From assembly GCA_045629485.1 (NCBI GenBank), contig JAZQRF010000301.1:1-19614 (forward strand): a stretch of 19,614 bases of DNA, given 5' to 3'. Below, one piece after another: positions 1 through 9,300 of the stretch. Position 1 is the first letter of the stretch. Every line of letters begins with the position of its first letter. Source of the stretch: Pseudopedobacter sp045629485 (GTDB taxonomy: Bacteria > Bacteroidota > Bacteroidia > Sphingobacteriales > Sphingobacteriaceae). Below the pieces are notes generated by a model that was given only the letters and a program-made list of their open reading frames with translations, was not told the DNA's origin and did not search any database. The translations under genes and the position numbers were made by a program.

Positions 1-3000
1 ATTAACTGGGATAACAAAGGCAATAATCCTGACAATATAACTATTCAGAATTCTATACTCGGGCAAGGGTTACACCGGGCTAACCATTCTGCCGGGGGGT
101 TAATTCAGCCAGGACAAGGCGGTAAAATTAGCTTAATCAGGAATTTATATACCAGTAATAAAACCCGTAATCCTAAAGTAAAAGGGATAAACGAGTTCGT
201 TAATAACGTCGTTTATAATTGGGGAAATTTTGGAAATCCTAATGGGCATACCGAGTCAGGAGATGCCTATATTATGGGAGGAGACTCTGCCGGAGAATCA
301 TTTGTAAATATCATCAACAATTATTTTATGAGTGGTCCCAGCACTAAAGATAACCTGGTAACTCCATTTAACAGGGGGAATGAAAATTTCAATTTATATG
401 CCTCTGGTAATTATTTTGATAACAATAAAAATGGAGTTTTAGATGGGGCAGTAGTTCCATACGATTTAACCGGATACCCAACCGGAGATATGGCCAGCTT
501 AAAGCAAACTCCTTACGATTATCCCATGAAAAACCCTGTAATGACAGCAGAAGATGCCTTTAACTGGGTAATTGCTAATGTAGGGGCTTCTTATCCAAGA
601 CGTGATGCGGTAGACGGAAAAATGATTAGCGACTTAAATACTAAAGGAATAACAGCCGATTATCTTTACAGGGAAACCGACAATGGATTAGTGAATGGCG
701 GCTTAGGAAATGTTTTCAATGCTCCCGCACCATTAGATACTGATGCTGATGGCATGCCTGATGCATGGGAAGAAGCAAATAACCTGGATAAAAATAATGC
801 TGCGGATGCACTTACATACAGTGTTATTTTTCCTCAATACCTCAATATTGAAGTTTATATTAATGGCATAACAAGTGTGACGCCTCCTGATTTTGTTATT
901 CCACCATCAGATGTGACGTTTAATGCTACTTCTGTTGAGTTGCCATCGCCGGCTAGTACCATCATTGTAAACTGGAATGATAATTCAGCCAATGAGGATA
1001 ATTTTATCATAGAGCGTTCTTTAGACGGAACTGTTTTTACACAAATAGCCCAGGTTGGTGCGGGTATAATCACCTATACCGATACAGATTTAGTGCCCAA
1101 TACAAAATATCATTACCGCATTAAAGCAGTAAATAGTACAGAGTCCTCAAGCTATACAGCAGTTTTTTCTGTAACTACTCCACCCATACCCACAGCCCCA
1201 ACAAAGCCGTTAACACCCAATCCCGTGAGCGGATTTAATTTTACAGAATTAAGCAGTGGAAGCTTAACTTTAAAATGGGGTGGAAGCGCCAATACTACAA
1301 CTTATGAAGTTTATTTTGGAACAACATCCGGCAATCTAACAAAATTGGGAGAGGTGGTTTATTCGGCAGCTCCTTCTTATACAGTAAATGGCTTAACTGC
1401 CGGGACAACCTATTATTGGAGAATAGACGCATCCAATAATAAGGGAATTGCAACTGGTGATGTATGGACTTTTCGTACCATTGCTAATATCGTCCCTGGT
1501 ATGGTGGGCTATTGGGCATTTGACGAAACTTTATCAGATGGTTTACAGGTAACTGATTCTACAGCTTATGTTAATCATGGTGTTTTAGGTTTAGATGATG
1601 ATGATGCCAGTATCAGAGTTGCCGGTAAAGTAAAAAATGCACTTAATTTTGAAACAGCTCGTACTGATATCTATGTAGTAAGTGTGCCAAACCAGGATCA
1701 ATTATTTTTAGATAAAAGCGCTTTCTCTCTTTCTTTTTGGATGAAAGCAAATTCATCTTTATTTCCTTCAGGAAATACAAGTTCTTATTTGTTATGTAAA
1801 GGATCAATTTCCAAAAATACTGTTATCGGTGCAACAGGGAAGAGATTTAATATCGAATTTAAAAGCGGACAAATTCGGTTTGCTATTGATGATGATGTCA
1901 CTAAAAGAGAACTTTCCTACGACGCCAGTTCACTTTTTACCAACCAATGGGTGCATGTTGTGGCCATTAGAAATACCACCACCAATAAGTTGCAATTTTA
2001 TTTTAATGGGGTTTTTGCGAACGAAACAGATGGTTCTGGTGTAGGAGGAATAGGAGAAACAAGTTCTTTGGTAATAGGTAATATTGGTGAGTTAGAATTT
2101 TTAGCCAATTCCAATGCTCCGGCACCTTATAAAGGACAACTAGACGAGTTAAAGATTTTTAATTTTGTTTTAACTCCAGAGCAGGTAATGCAACAATACC
2201 ATACCAGCCCATTGCCTTTACAAGCTTATTTTCCAACTCCGGCAAATAATGGTACCGGAGATGATGCTTTGAATACGAATGTTAGCTGGACAGGCGGCAT
2301 CAATACCACAACTTATAAAGTTTATTTGGGAACCAGCAGCGGATCTTTAAATTATGTGGCAGATAAAGCGGTAGGCTCACCTAATTATCAGTTTACAGGC
2401 TTAACAGCTAATACAACATATTACTGGAGAGTAGATGCAATTGGTGAGGCAGGAACGACCACAGGTTTAGAGTGGTCTTTCAAAACCACTGCTTTCGCGA
2501 AAGGAATAGTTGCTGATTGGCATTTAGATGCCACTACCGGAACAACAGTTACCGATAACAGCAGTTATGCGAATCATGGTGAGATTACTAATGTTACAGC
2601 CTATCAATGGGTTGCAGGAAAATTAAATAATGGTTTAAACTTACAAACTATGGCGGCTAATTCCGCCGTAACCATACCAGATCAACCGCATATTAAATTT
2701 GATAAGAGTTCTTTTAGTATTTCTATGTGGATAAAAGCAGTAGCTCCAGCCTCTTCATCTACCTCTGTTTATATTTTGCAAAAGGGAACTTTTGCAGCAA
2801 ATGCATCAGGGGGTACAGGAAAATGGTATGGGGTGGAGTTAAAAAACAATTTAATTTACTTTTCAGTCGATGATAATGTGAATAAATCGACCGTGAGTTT
2901 CAACAGTGCTACTTTTTTAACCAATGCATGGGTACATGTAGTGTTTGTAAGAAACGTTAGCGATAAAACCCTTAAAATTTTCAGAAACGGTGTGCAGGTA

Positions 3001-3717
3001 GTTTCCGGAACTGAAAACGCGACTAGTTTAAACAACGGAATTGCAGCTGTTGATCCATTATACTTTGCAAACAGCAAAGATTTAAATGCGCCATTTACGA
3101 GTGCATTAGATGAGATCAAAATTTATAATTATCCGTTGACAGTCTCAGAAATCGGTAATTTAAATACTTTGCCTGTCCGTCTAAAAGATTTTACTGCTAC
3201 TGCCGAATCAAATAAAATAAAGCTGCACTGGACTACATTATCAGAGCAGAATAATAACCGTTTTGATATCGAACATTCTCAGAATGGCAAAGATTTTAAT
3301 TTTTTAGCTTCTGAAAAAGGAAAAGGTACAACCAGTTCAATATCTGACTACACAGTTTATGATCTTAATCCGTCAATAGGAACAAATTATTACCGGTTAA
3401 CACAATATGATCATGATGGAAAATCAGAAACATTGCGAGTCAAAGCAGTTGATTTTAATATGGCAAACAATATGTTTAATACATACCCAAATCCATTAAG
3501 TAAACAGGTTAATATTAAGATCCCATCCTATAATTTTGGCGAGATAGAGGCGGATATTACATCTTTAAACGGATTAAATATCTTTAAAGGGAAGCTCTTA
3601 GCAAACAGCACTCATGTTTTTACTATTGATTTAGATCATCAACCAGCTCCTGGGATTTACATGTTAAATGTTAAAGGGGATGGTTTTAAAAACAGTTCCA
3701 AAATTATAATAAAATAA
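1..3717 (+). CDS. Pectate lyase-like secreted multidomain protein, 5'-truncated, with FN3, LamG and T9SS sorting domains
   Basis: The reading frame is open from base 1, so the gene starts left of the window; 1238 codons are visible. An in-frame ATG at 274 lies inside the lyase domain and is not the start. Codons 1-285 look like the C-terminal half of a parallel beta-helix pectate lyase (PL1-like). They contain TRNPKVKG (Arg at codon 56, fitting the catalytic Arg of the family's RxPR motif), FVNNVVYNW (66-74) and PRRDAVDG (about 199-206), a pattern common near the end of bacterial pectate lyases. A Ca-binding-like linker, DTDADGMPDAW, starts at codon 246. Then come FN3-like (about 301-395), FN3-like (398-495), LamG-like jelly roll (500-735), FN3-like (738-830), LamG-like (835-1053), a pre-sorting beta domain starting LPVRLKDF (1057), and a type A T9SS domain with YPNPL (1162-1166) ending KIIIK. 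It is probably secreted through the outer membrane and cleaves polygalacturonate by beta-elimination. The lyase call is fairly sure; the exact PL family is not. Confidence 0.85.
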   Translation: MNWDNKGNNPDNITIQNSILGQGLHRANHSAGGLIQPGQGGKISLIRNLYTSNKTRNPKVKGINEFVNNVVYNWGNFGNPNGHTESGDAYIMGGDSAGESFVNIINNYFMSGPSTKDNLVTPFNRGNENFNLYASGNYFDNNKNGVLDGAVVPYDLTGYPTGDMASLKQTPYDYPMKNPVMTAEDAFNWVIANVGASYPRRDAVDGKMISDLNTKGITADYLYRETDNGLVNGGLGNVFNAPAPLDTDADGMPDAWEEANNLDKNNAADALTYSVIFPQYLNIEVYINGITSVTPPDFVIPPSDVTFNATSVELPSPASTIIVNWNDNSANEDNFIIERSLDGTVFTQIAQVGAGIITYTDTDLVPNTKYHYRIKAVNSTESSSYTAVFSVTTPPIPTAPTKPLTPNPVSGFNFTELSSGSLTLKWGGSANTTTYEVYFGTTSGNLTKLGEVVYSAAPSYTVNGLTAGTTYYWRIDASNNKGIATGDVWTFRTIANIVPGMVGYWAFDETLSDGLQVTDSTAYVNHGVLGLDDDDASIRVAGKVKNALNFETARTDIYVVSVPNQDQLFLDKSAFSLSFWMKANSSLFPSGNTSSYLLCKGSISKNTVIGATGKRFNIEFKSGQIRFAIDDDVTKRELSYDASSLFTNQWVHVVAIRNTTTNKLQFYFNGVFANETDGSGVGGIGETSSLVIGNIGELEFLANSNAPAPYKGQLDELKIFNFVLTPEQVMQQYHTSPLPLQAYFPTPANNGTGDDALNTNVSWTGGINTTTYKVYLGTSSGSLNYVADKAVGSPNYQFTGLTANTTYYWRVDAIGEAGTTTGLEWSFKTTAFAKGIVADWHLDATTGTTVTDNSSYANHGEITNVTAYQWVAGKLNNGLNLQTMAANSAVTIPDQPHIKFDKSSFSISMWIKAVAPASSSTSVYILQKGTFAANASGGTGKWYGVELKNNLIYFSVDDNVNKSTVSFNSATFLTNAWVHVVFVRNVSDKTLKIFRNGVQVVSGTENATSLNNGIAAVDPLYFANSKDLNAPFTSALDEIKIYNYPLTVSEIGNLNTLPVRLKDFTATAESNKIKLHWTTLSEQNNNRFDIEHSQNGKDFNFLASEKGKGTTSSISDYTVYDLNPSIGTNYYRLTQYDHDGKSETLRVKAVDFNMANNMFNTYPNPLSKQVNIKIPSYNFGEIEADITSLNGLNIFKGKLLANSTHVFTIDLDHQPAPGIYMLNVKGDGFKNSSKIIIK

Positions 3718-4008
3718 CCATGCTAAATTTTGAATAGGACTTTAAGCTAAGTATAGGAAAGCTTGATATTAAATGATTAAAGCCATTTCGTCAATTTTTG
3801 AAAGTATTTTGTCAATTTTTATAACCCTTTTTTTTCAATCATTAGTATTTTCGTTAAATAATTATAAACCACATAAACGCATTAATTTTTAGAAATGATA
3901 GCTATAAAGTCTTCGTAGCTTAAACGATACTATATAGTTATCCAGCCAAATTCAGTAAAGAAGTTTGCTGATGATAAGCTAATTAATAAATAATACCAAT
4001 TGACAACC
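3718..4008 (+). promoter_or_regulatory. Intergenic leader/promoter region ahead of the FAS1-SusCD operon
   Basis: This 291-nt non-coding gap separates the lyase gene from the eight-gene string downstream and is the only place long enough for a full control region. It is very AT-rich and holds a T-run at 3828-3835 and the tandem 21-bp repeat at 3785-3826. Octamers one base off the Bacteroidota -7 consensus TAnnTTTG occur (TATTTTCG at 3846, TAATTTTT at 3883). Neither has a convincing -33 TTTG partner at the expected spacing, so I do not name a promoter position. No small ORF with a credible start and no RNA gene was seen here. Confidence 0.5.
3785..3826 (+). repeat. Two tandem 21-bp units, candidate operator
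   Basis: Units at 3785-3805 and 3806-3826 share the 15-base core ATTTYGTCAATTTTT with a single C/T difference, then diverge. The core GTCAATTTTT recurs with a period of exactly 21 bp, which is two helical turns, so both copies face the same side of the DNA. Direct repeats with such spacing are typical of sites bound by dimeric AraC-type domains, as in the hybrid two-component regulators that control many PULs. Neither SusC has the extra N-terminal STN domain used in sigma/anti-sigma control, which also fits another type of regulator. The regulatory role is inferred; the repeat itself is plain in the sequence. Confidence 0.5.
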
Positions 4009-6312
4009 ATGAATAGATTGACAAAAATTTATTGTATTCTAATTTTTCCGGTTTTACTGTTCACTTCTTGTCAGAAAAAGTTTGGAGAATTTTACGAGCG
4101 TCCGGAAGGGTTAGGCGCACCTATTTATCAGCAATTAGAAGAGAGAGGGAATTTTAAAGAATTAACGGCAGTAATAGATAAAGCAAATTATAAGAAAATT
4201 TTAAGCGAAACTGGCTGGTGGACTTTTTTTGCACCCACCGATGAGGCTTTTAAGAGGTTCTATCAGGAAAAAGGGATTTCAGGGGTTGATGGTATCTCAG
4301 ATTCTTTGGCCACTTCAATAGTTAAATACTTATTAGTTTTCAATTCTTATCGTGAGGACCAATTAAGTATCTTTCAGCAAGGAGGCGATAATTCTGCAGG
4401 AATCGGACAGGCTTTTAAAAGAAAGACAGCTTATTATGACTATGTAAACCAACAGGGTGATGAAGTTAAAGCAAAAACTATAGCAACAAACAGAAACGTT
4501 ACCTCAGAAAGAAACGGAGCCACTTTTCAAAATAATTCTAACTATAAAGATGGTGATAATAACAATAAATATATCCCCTACTTTACAACTTCTTATTTCG
4601 AGACTTTAGGTTTAAAAGATTTGGATTATAAATCTTTTTATCCAAACACACCCTTTACGGGATTTAATGTTGCGGATGCAGGTGTGGAAATCACTGCCAA
4701 AAATATTGCAGCCGAGAACGGAACTATTCATGTTATAGATAAAGTAATCACCCCTTTGCCAAGTATAGATCAGTATATAAGATCTAATCCCCAGTATAGC
4801 GAATTTGCAAAACTACTGGATTCGTTGGCTTTCTATACAGAGAACGCTTACATCACAAAGCAAAATGCGGTTTTTTCAGGTTCTGCTGAAACTGTTTTTA
4901 CGAAAGGCTACAGCGGGCGGTTGGCTTTTTCTCCCAATAACGAAAGCTTTCAAATACCAGGTACTACGGCTTTCTTTAATACTTTATCTCAATCTCAGGG
5001 TTATACTATGCTGGTTCCAACAAATACTGTTTTGGATGCCTACAGAAAGAAAATTCTGAAAAACTATGGGAACACTTTTTTTACAAATACACCAGCAAAC
5101 GTTCTAACAGATTTTATGAATTCCCTCATGTGGGGTAACATGCTCTGGCCATCATTTTTCGATAGCAACATTAATTTTCTTGAGGAAGTGGCAAGTATAG
5201 GGTTCGTTAATGTAATTGATAAAAAAATGTTAAGCAATGGTATTGTTTATGGTGTAGATAAAGTGCATGAAGCAAATGTTTTCAGAACTGTCTATGGCAT
5301 TCCTTATCTTGATCCTAATGCAAGATTAACCTATTACGGCTTTAATGAAGTAGTTACCGGGTTAAAAGGCTATACTTCTCAGCCTGCCATCCGTCAAACT
5401 GTTTTAATTATGCCGGATGCGCTTTTAGCAGCAAATGGCTGGAGATATAATGAATCCAGTGCGGGATCCTCTACTTCGGCATGGGGTTATAAAGCTCCGG
5501 CTTCTACATCCTATAACCATAACAACGTACATCGCGAAAATATCACGAGAATGTTCTCTACAGGAGTTTTTATAACTCCGGATGCAGAAATATCCAGCTT
5601 TGCCGGAGAAGGTATTGTAGAAACAAAGAGCGGCGATTATGTGAAATATAAAAACAACGTGTTGCAAACCAGTGGAACCCAGGATGCAGGAGAAAGCATC
5701 CATATCACTAAGACAGTGAATGATGCGGCCAATGGAATAGCATATTACATAGACAATATGCTGAAGTTTACAGAAAACAATGTGGGTTTTCACCTCGAAA
5801 AGCTGGCCACTCAGTTTCCTGCACAATATGCAGATTTCTATTTTATAGTTTCCAATGCCAATACCATTTATACCACTAACACAAAGGCTATTAATGGTGT
5901 TAAAACGGGTGTTGATGATAAATATACTATATTTTCACCATCGAACGCGGCTATAACAGAGGCAGTAAAAGCAGGCTTGTTGCCCGGTAATACTACAACA
6001 GGGGCATTAAAAAGAACAGGATTAAGCGTAGTTGATGTAGATATGATGAGGAAGTTTGTTCTTTATCATATCATCAATGGGGAAACAATTGCCATTGATG
6101 GGAAAAAATCCGACACCTATCTAAGCATGCTGCAGAAAGATGACGGCACACCAATATTGATTGATGTGGTAAATTCTCCTTCGCAATTAATTGTGCAGGG
6201 AAAAACTCCTGTAGGAACAGCAGGATTTGCCACTACCAATTTTAATCAAAGCAACCAGCTATCTAACAGGAGTTTGATACACTCAATTAACAGTTACTTA
6301 AATTATAACTAG
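4009..6312 (+). CDS. Four-repeat fasciclin (FAS1) domain lipoprotein, first gene of the operon
   Basis: A predicted outer-membrane lipoprotein of 767 residues. I chose the ATG at 4009 because it gives a clean signal peptide with lipobox LLFTSC (Cys21); a TTG three codons upstream only lengthens the N-region. Four FAS1 units can be traced by their two hallmark strands. Unit 1 has TFFAPTDEAF (72-81) and NGTIHVIDKVITP (237-249). Unit 2 has YTMLVPTN (332-339) and NGIVYGVDKV (410-419). Unit 3 has QTVLIMPD (463-470) and NGIAYYIDNM (575-584). Unit 4 has KYTIFSPSN (638-646) and a terminal RSLIHSINSYLNY. Unit 1 carries a polar, Asn/Asp-rich insertion (about 140-225). FAS1 domains are known for adhesion and ligand binding, so this is probably a surface binding protein working with the SusC/SusD pair 21 nt downstream. 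Its ligand cannot be read from sequence. A FAS1 gene before susC is unusual for a PUL. Confidence 0.87.
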   Translation: MNRLTKIYCILIFPVLLFTSCQKKFGEFYERPEGLGAPIYQQLEERGNFKELTAVIDKANYKKILSETGWWTFFAPTDEAFKRFYQEKGISGVDGISDSLATSIVKYLLVFNSYREDQLSIFQQGGDNSAGIGQAFKRKTAYYDYVNQQGDEVKAKTIATNRNVTSERNGATFQNNSNYKDGDNNNKYIPYFTTSYFETLGLKDLDYKSFYPNTPFTGFNVADAGVEITAKNIAAENGTIHVIDKVITPLPSIDQYIRSNPQYSEFAKLLDSLAFYTENAYITKQNAVFSGSAETVFTKGYSGRLAFSPNNESFQIPGTTAFFNTLSQSQGYTMLVPTNTVLDAYRKKILKNYGNTFFTNTPANVLTDFMNSLMWGNMLWPSFFDSNINFLEEVASIGFVNVIDKKMLSNGIVYGVDKVHEANVFRTVYGIPYLDPNARLTYYGFNEVVTGLKGYTSQPAIRQTVLIMPDALLAANGWRYNESSAGSSTSAWGYKAPASTSYNHNNVHRENITRMFSTGVFITPDAEISSFAGEGIVETKSGDYVKYKNNVLQTSGTQDAGESIHITKTVNDAANGIAYYIDNMLKFTENNVGFHLEKLATQFPAQYADFYFIVSNANTIYTTNTKAINGVKTGVDDKYTIFSPSNAAITEAVKAGLLPGNTTTGALKRTGLSVVDVDMMRKFVLYHIINGETIAIDGKKSDTYLSMLQKDDGTPILIDVVNSPSQLIVQGKTPVGTAGFATTNFNQSNQLSNRSLIHSINSYLNYN

Positions 6313-6333
6313 CCAATTTGCATAACCTAAATT

Positions 6334-9300
6334 ATGAAATTTACTAAACACTTATTTTTATTATTAGTACTGATTATTTGTGTGTGTAATCTCCATGCTG
6401 TTGCTCAGCAGATTACCATAAGGGGAAAAGTAATTGATAAATTAGACAAACAACCTGTTGTGGGTGCCTCTGTAACCGAAGTAGATAAAGACAAGCGTAC
6501 CGTTGCAGGAGTAATAACAGATATTAACGGAAATTTTGCACTCAGGCTCTCCAATCCTAACAATCAGATCTCGGTATCTTTTATTGGATATTCGGCCTAT
6601 AACTCCGGGCCTTTAAATAATAGGACAGAGTTAAACGTAGCACTTGAATACGGTTCAAAAGAACTACAAACCGTAACCGTTACTGCAAGAAAGGAAATTA
6701 ATTCTGTAACAGATTTGCCAATATCCGAAAGAAATAATACCCGGGCAATTGCCACTATTTCTGCTGAGAAACTATCCGAGATACCTGTAGCTTCGATAGA
6801 CCAGGCTCTGCAGGGTCGTTTATCGGGTGTAGATTTTGGTACAACCTCTGGCGACCCGGGTGCAGGGATGTCAATACGTATACGTGGCACATCATCTATA
6901 AGTGGCTCTGCCCAGCCGCTAATTGTACTGGATGGAATGCCTTATGAGACAGAAGTTCCGGACGATTTTAACTTTGGAACTGCCGATGACCAGGGCTATG
7001 CACAACTATTAAACATTGCTCCCTCGGATATCTTAGAAATATCGGTTTTAAAAGATGCTGCATCTACAGCCTTATGGGGCGGAAGAGCGGCAAACGGTGT
7101 ACTGTTAATTACTACAAAACGGGGCGCAAAAGGTAAACCTGCTATAAACTACAATTATAAAGGCTCTCTGGCTTACCAGCCTAACCCGATTCCTTTACTT
7201 AGCGGGAACCAATATTCTATGCTGATTCCCGAAGAAATTATGAATTCAACAGGACTGCCCATTGATTTTTTAGGGAATGAGGGCCAGAATAAAGCATTTC
7301 AATACGATCCTTTAGATGCATACTATTACTATAACTATAGTAACAATACCGATTGGATGAGCACAATTACCCAAACCGGTGTTACACATGATCAAAATGT
7401 ATCCATCAGTGGTGGGGGTGAAAAAACACGGTACTACAGTTCCTTAGGCTATTTAAGTCAAACAGGAACAACAATAGGTACCGATTTAAAGCGTATTACG
7501 GCGAAGATCAACCTCGATTATATTGTTTCTTCTAAACTTCGCTTCAGAACAGATTTAACCTATACCCATGTTGATAATAACTTAAATTATAGTGGCTCTT
7601 TAAGAAGTGTGGCCTTAAATAAAATGCCTAATATGTCTCCCTTCGAGTATAATGAAAAGGGAGATATTACCGGAGTATATTTTTCTCCGGAAAGTAACAT
7701 TCAGGGCTTTTACGAGGGCTTAGATGATGGAAAAATAAAAGGGACGGTAAATCCGCTGGCAATGGCCAACGAAGGCTTTAGCTATCTTCAAGGTGAAAGA
7801 ATAACACCACGCTTCAATCTGAGTTATGATATTCTGCCTAATAAAGAGCTGTACTTTACAGGTGACGTGATGTTTGATATCAACAATACGAAGTCTAAAA
7901 CTTTTCTGCCACAAATTGCTACAGGAAGACCGAGTTCTGAAACTACAGTGAATCGGGCATCTGATGCAGATGGTGACTCTTACAGAGTACAAACAAAACT
8001 AAATCTTGTTTATCAACCCATTCAAACAGAAATGCACTCTCTGCAAAACCTGGTGTCATTCCAAACGATAGATGATAGGTCTAATTCATACAATGCGATT
8101 ACGGCCAATACGGCCTCTTCCTATCTTCAGGATCCGTCAGTACCGTCTATTAATTTTGGTTCAGGCCTTGAACTTAAGTCAACTAATGGGCAATCGAGAA
8201 CAATGGGTCTGGTTTTTCAAACTCAGTACCAATACATGGACAGGTATATTCTTAGTTTAAATGCCAGATTAGATGGGAACTCTAAATACGGTCCTGATAA
8301 TAGATTCGGGATTTTTCCTGGTATTTCTGCAAGGTGGAGAGTTTCAGGGGAACCGTTTATGAAGAAGTTTGAGGGATTTTTGGATGATTTTAGTGTAAGA
8401 GCCAGTTACGGATCTACTCCAAATGCTCCTGGTAGTAATTACGCATTTTACAGTACTTACAGCCCTTTTTCATGGTCTTATTTAGGAAATGCTGCCACAA
8501 GTCGGTCTTCTATGGCCTTAACCCAACTGAGATGGGAAACCGTTGTCGGTAAAAATTTAGGTTTCAACTTATGGATGTTTGATAGCAGAGTGAAAATTGA
8601 TGCGGAGATCTATCAGAATACCACTAAAGATATGTTCTTTAAAGATTTACGCATACCTAACATTAACGGCTTTTCTGATGTTGATATGAATACTGGTGTA
8701 ATGAACAATGATGGATGGGAATTAGGAGTAATAACTGTTCCTTACAAAGACAAAACATGGAATGTGAGTGTGGAATTCAACATCTCAAGAAATGCCAATA
8801 GCATTCAATCAATTTCTGAATTTTATCCAAGAGAGAGTGTAAAAGGATTACCCGGTCTTGGAAATTATAAATCTTATCTAATAGAAGGTAATCCGTTTGG
8901 CTCATATTATGGTTTCAGATATAAAGGTGTGTATGCTACTGATGAAGAAACCATTGCTAAAAATGCAAAAGGAGAGCCTATTATTGGTCCAAATGGACAG
9001 ATTGTCCACATGGTTTATAATTATCCAAGTATTGGTTATCAATTTAAAGCAGGAGACGCCATTTACGAAGATGTTAATTACGATGGTAACATTGACGAAA
9101 AGGATATGGTGTACCTGGGAAATGGTTTGCCTAAAATTAGTGGAGGTTTTGGAGGAGAGGTAGGCTATAAGGGGGCACTAAGATTACGGTTATTCTTTAG
9201 TTACAGGTATAAATATGATATAGTTAACAAAGCTCAGATAACAACAACCAATATGTACGGTGTAAATAACCAGAGTACTGCTGTACTAAGAAGATGGAGA

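Noticed and set aside
274..276. ATG at 274 as the start of the lyase gene
   Set aside because: The same frame is open back to base 1 and encodes conserved lyase motifs (TRNPKVKG, FVNNVVYNW) upstream of it, so the gene is truncated by the window edge.
855..1073. Antisense open frames inside genes, including 2856-3119, 5425-5826, 6597-6890, 10385-10603, 10768-11082 and 13349-13588
   Set aside because: All lie opposite well-supported coding sequence, have no family motifs, no sensible gene context and low-complexity translations.
3827..3836. T-run after the lyase gene as an intrinsic terminator
   Set aside because: No stable GC-containing stem lies directly before it; the preceding bases are the AT-rich direct repeat. 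A short AAGCT/AGCTT pair near 3744-3763 is too weak and too far away.
3846..3853. TATTTTCG (and TAATTTTT at 3883) as a -7 promoter element
   Set aside because: Each differs from TAnnTTTG by one base, but no TTTG-like -33 element occurs at the right spacing, and such octamers are expected by chance in AT-rich DNA.
3913..3927. TCGT/ACGA inverted repeat in the leader
   Set aside because: A 4-bp stem is within chance expectation for a 291-nt gap.
4000..4008. TTG at 4000 as the start of the lead FAS1 gene
   Set aside because: ATG at 4009 gives a well-shaped lipoprotein signal peptide; the TTG adds only three residues and has no supporting ribosome-binding site.
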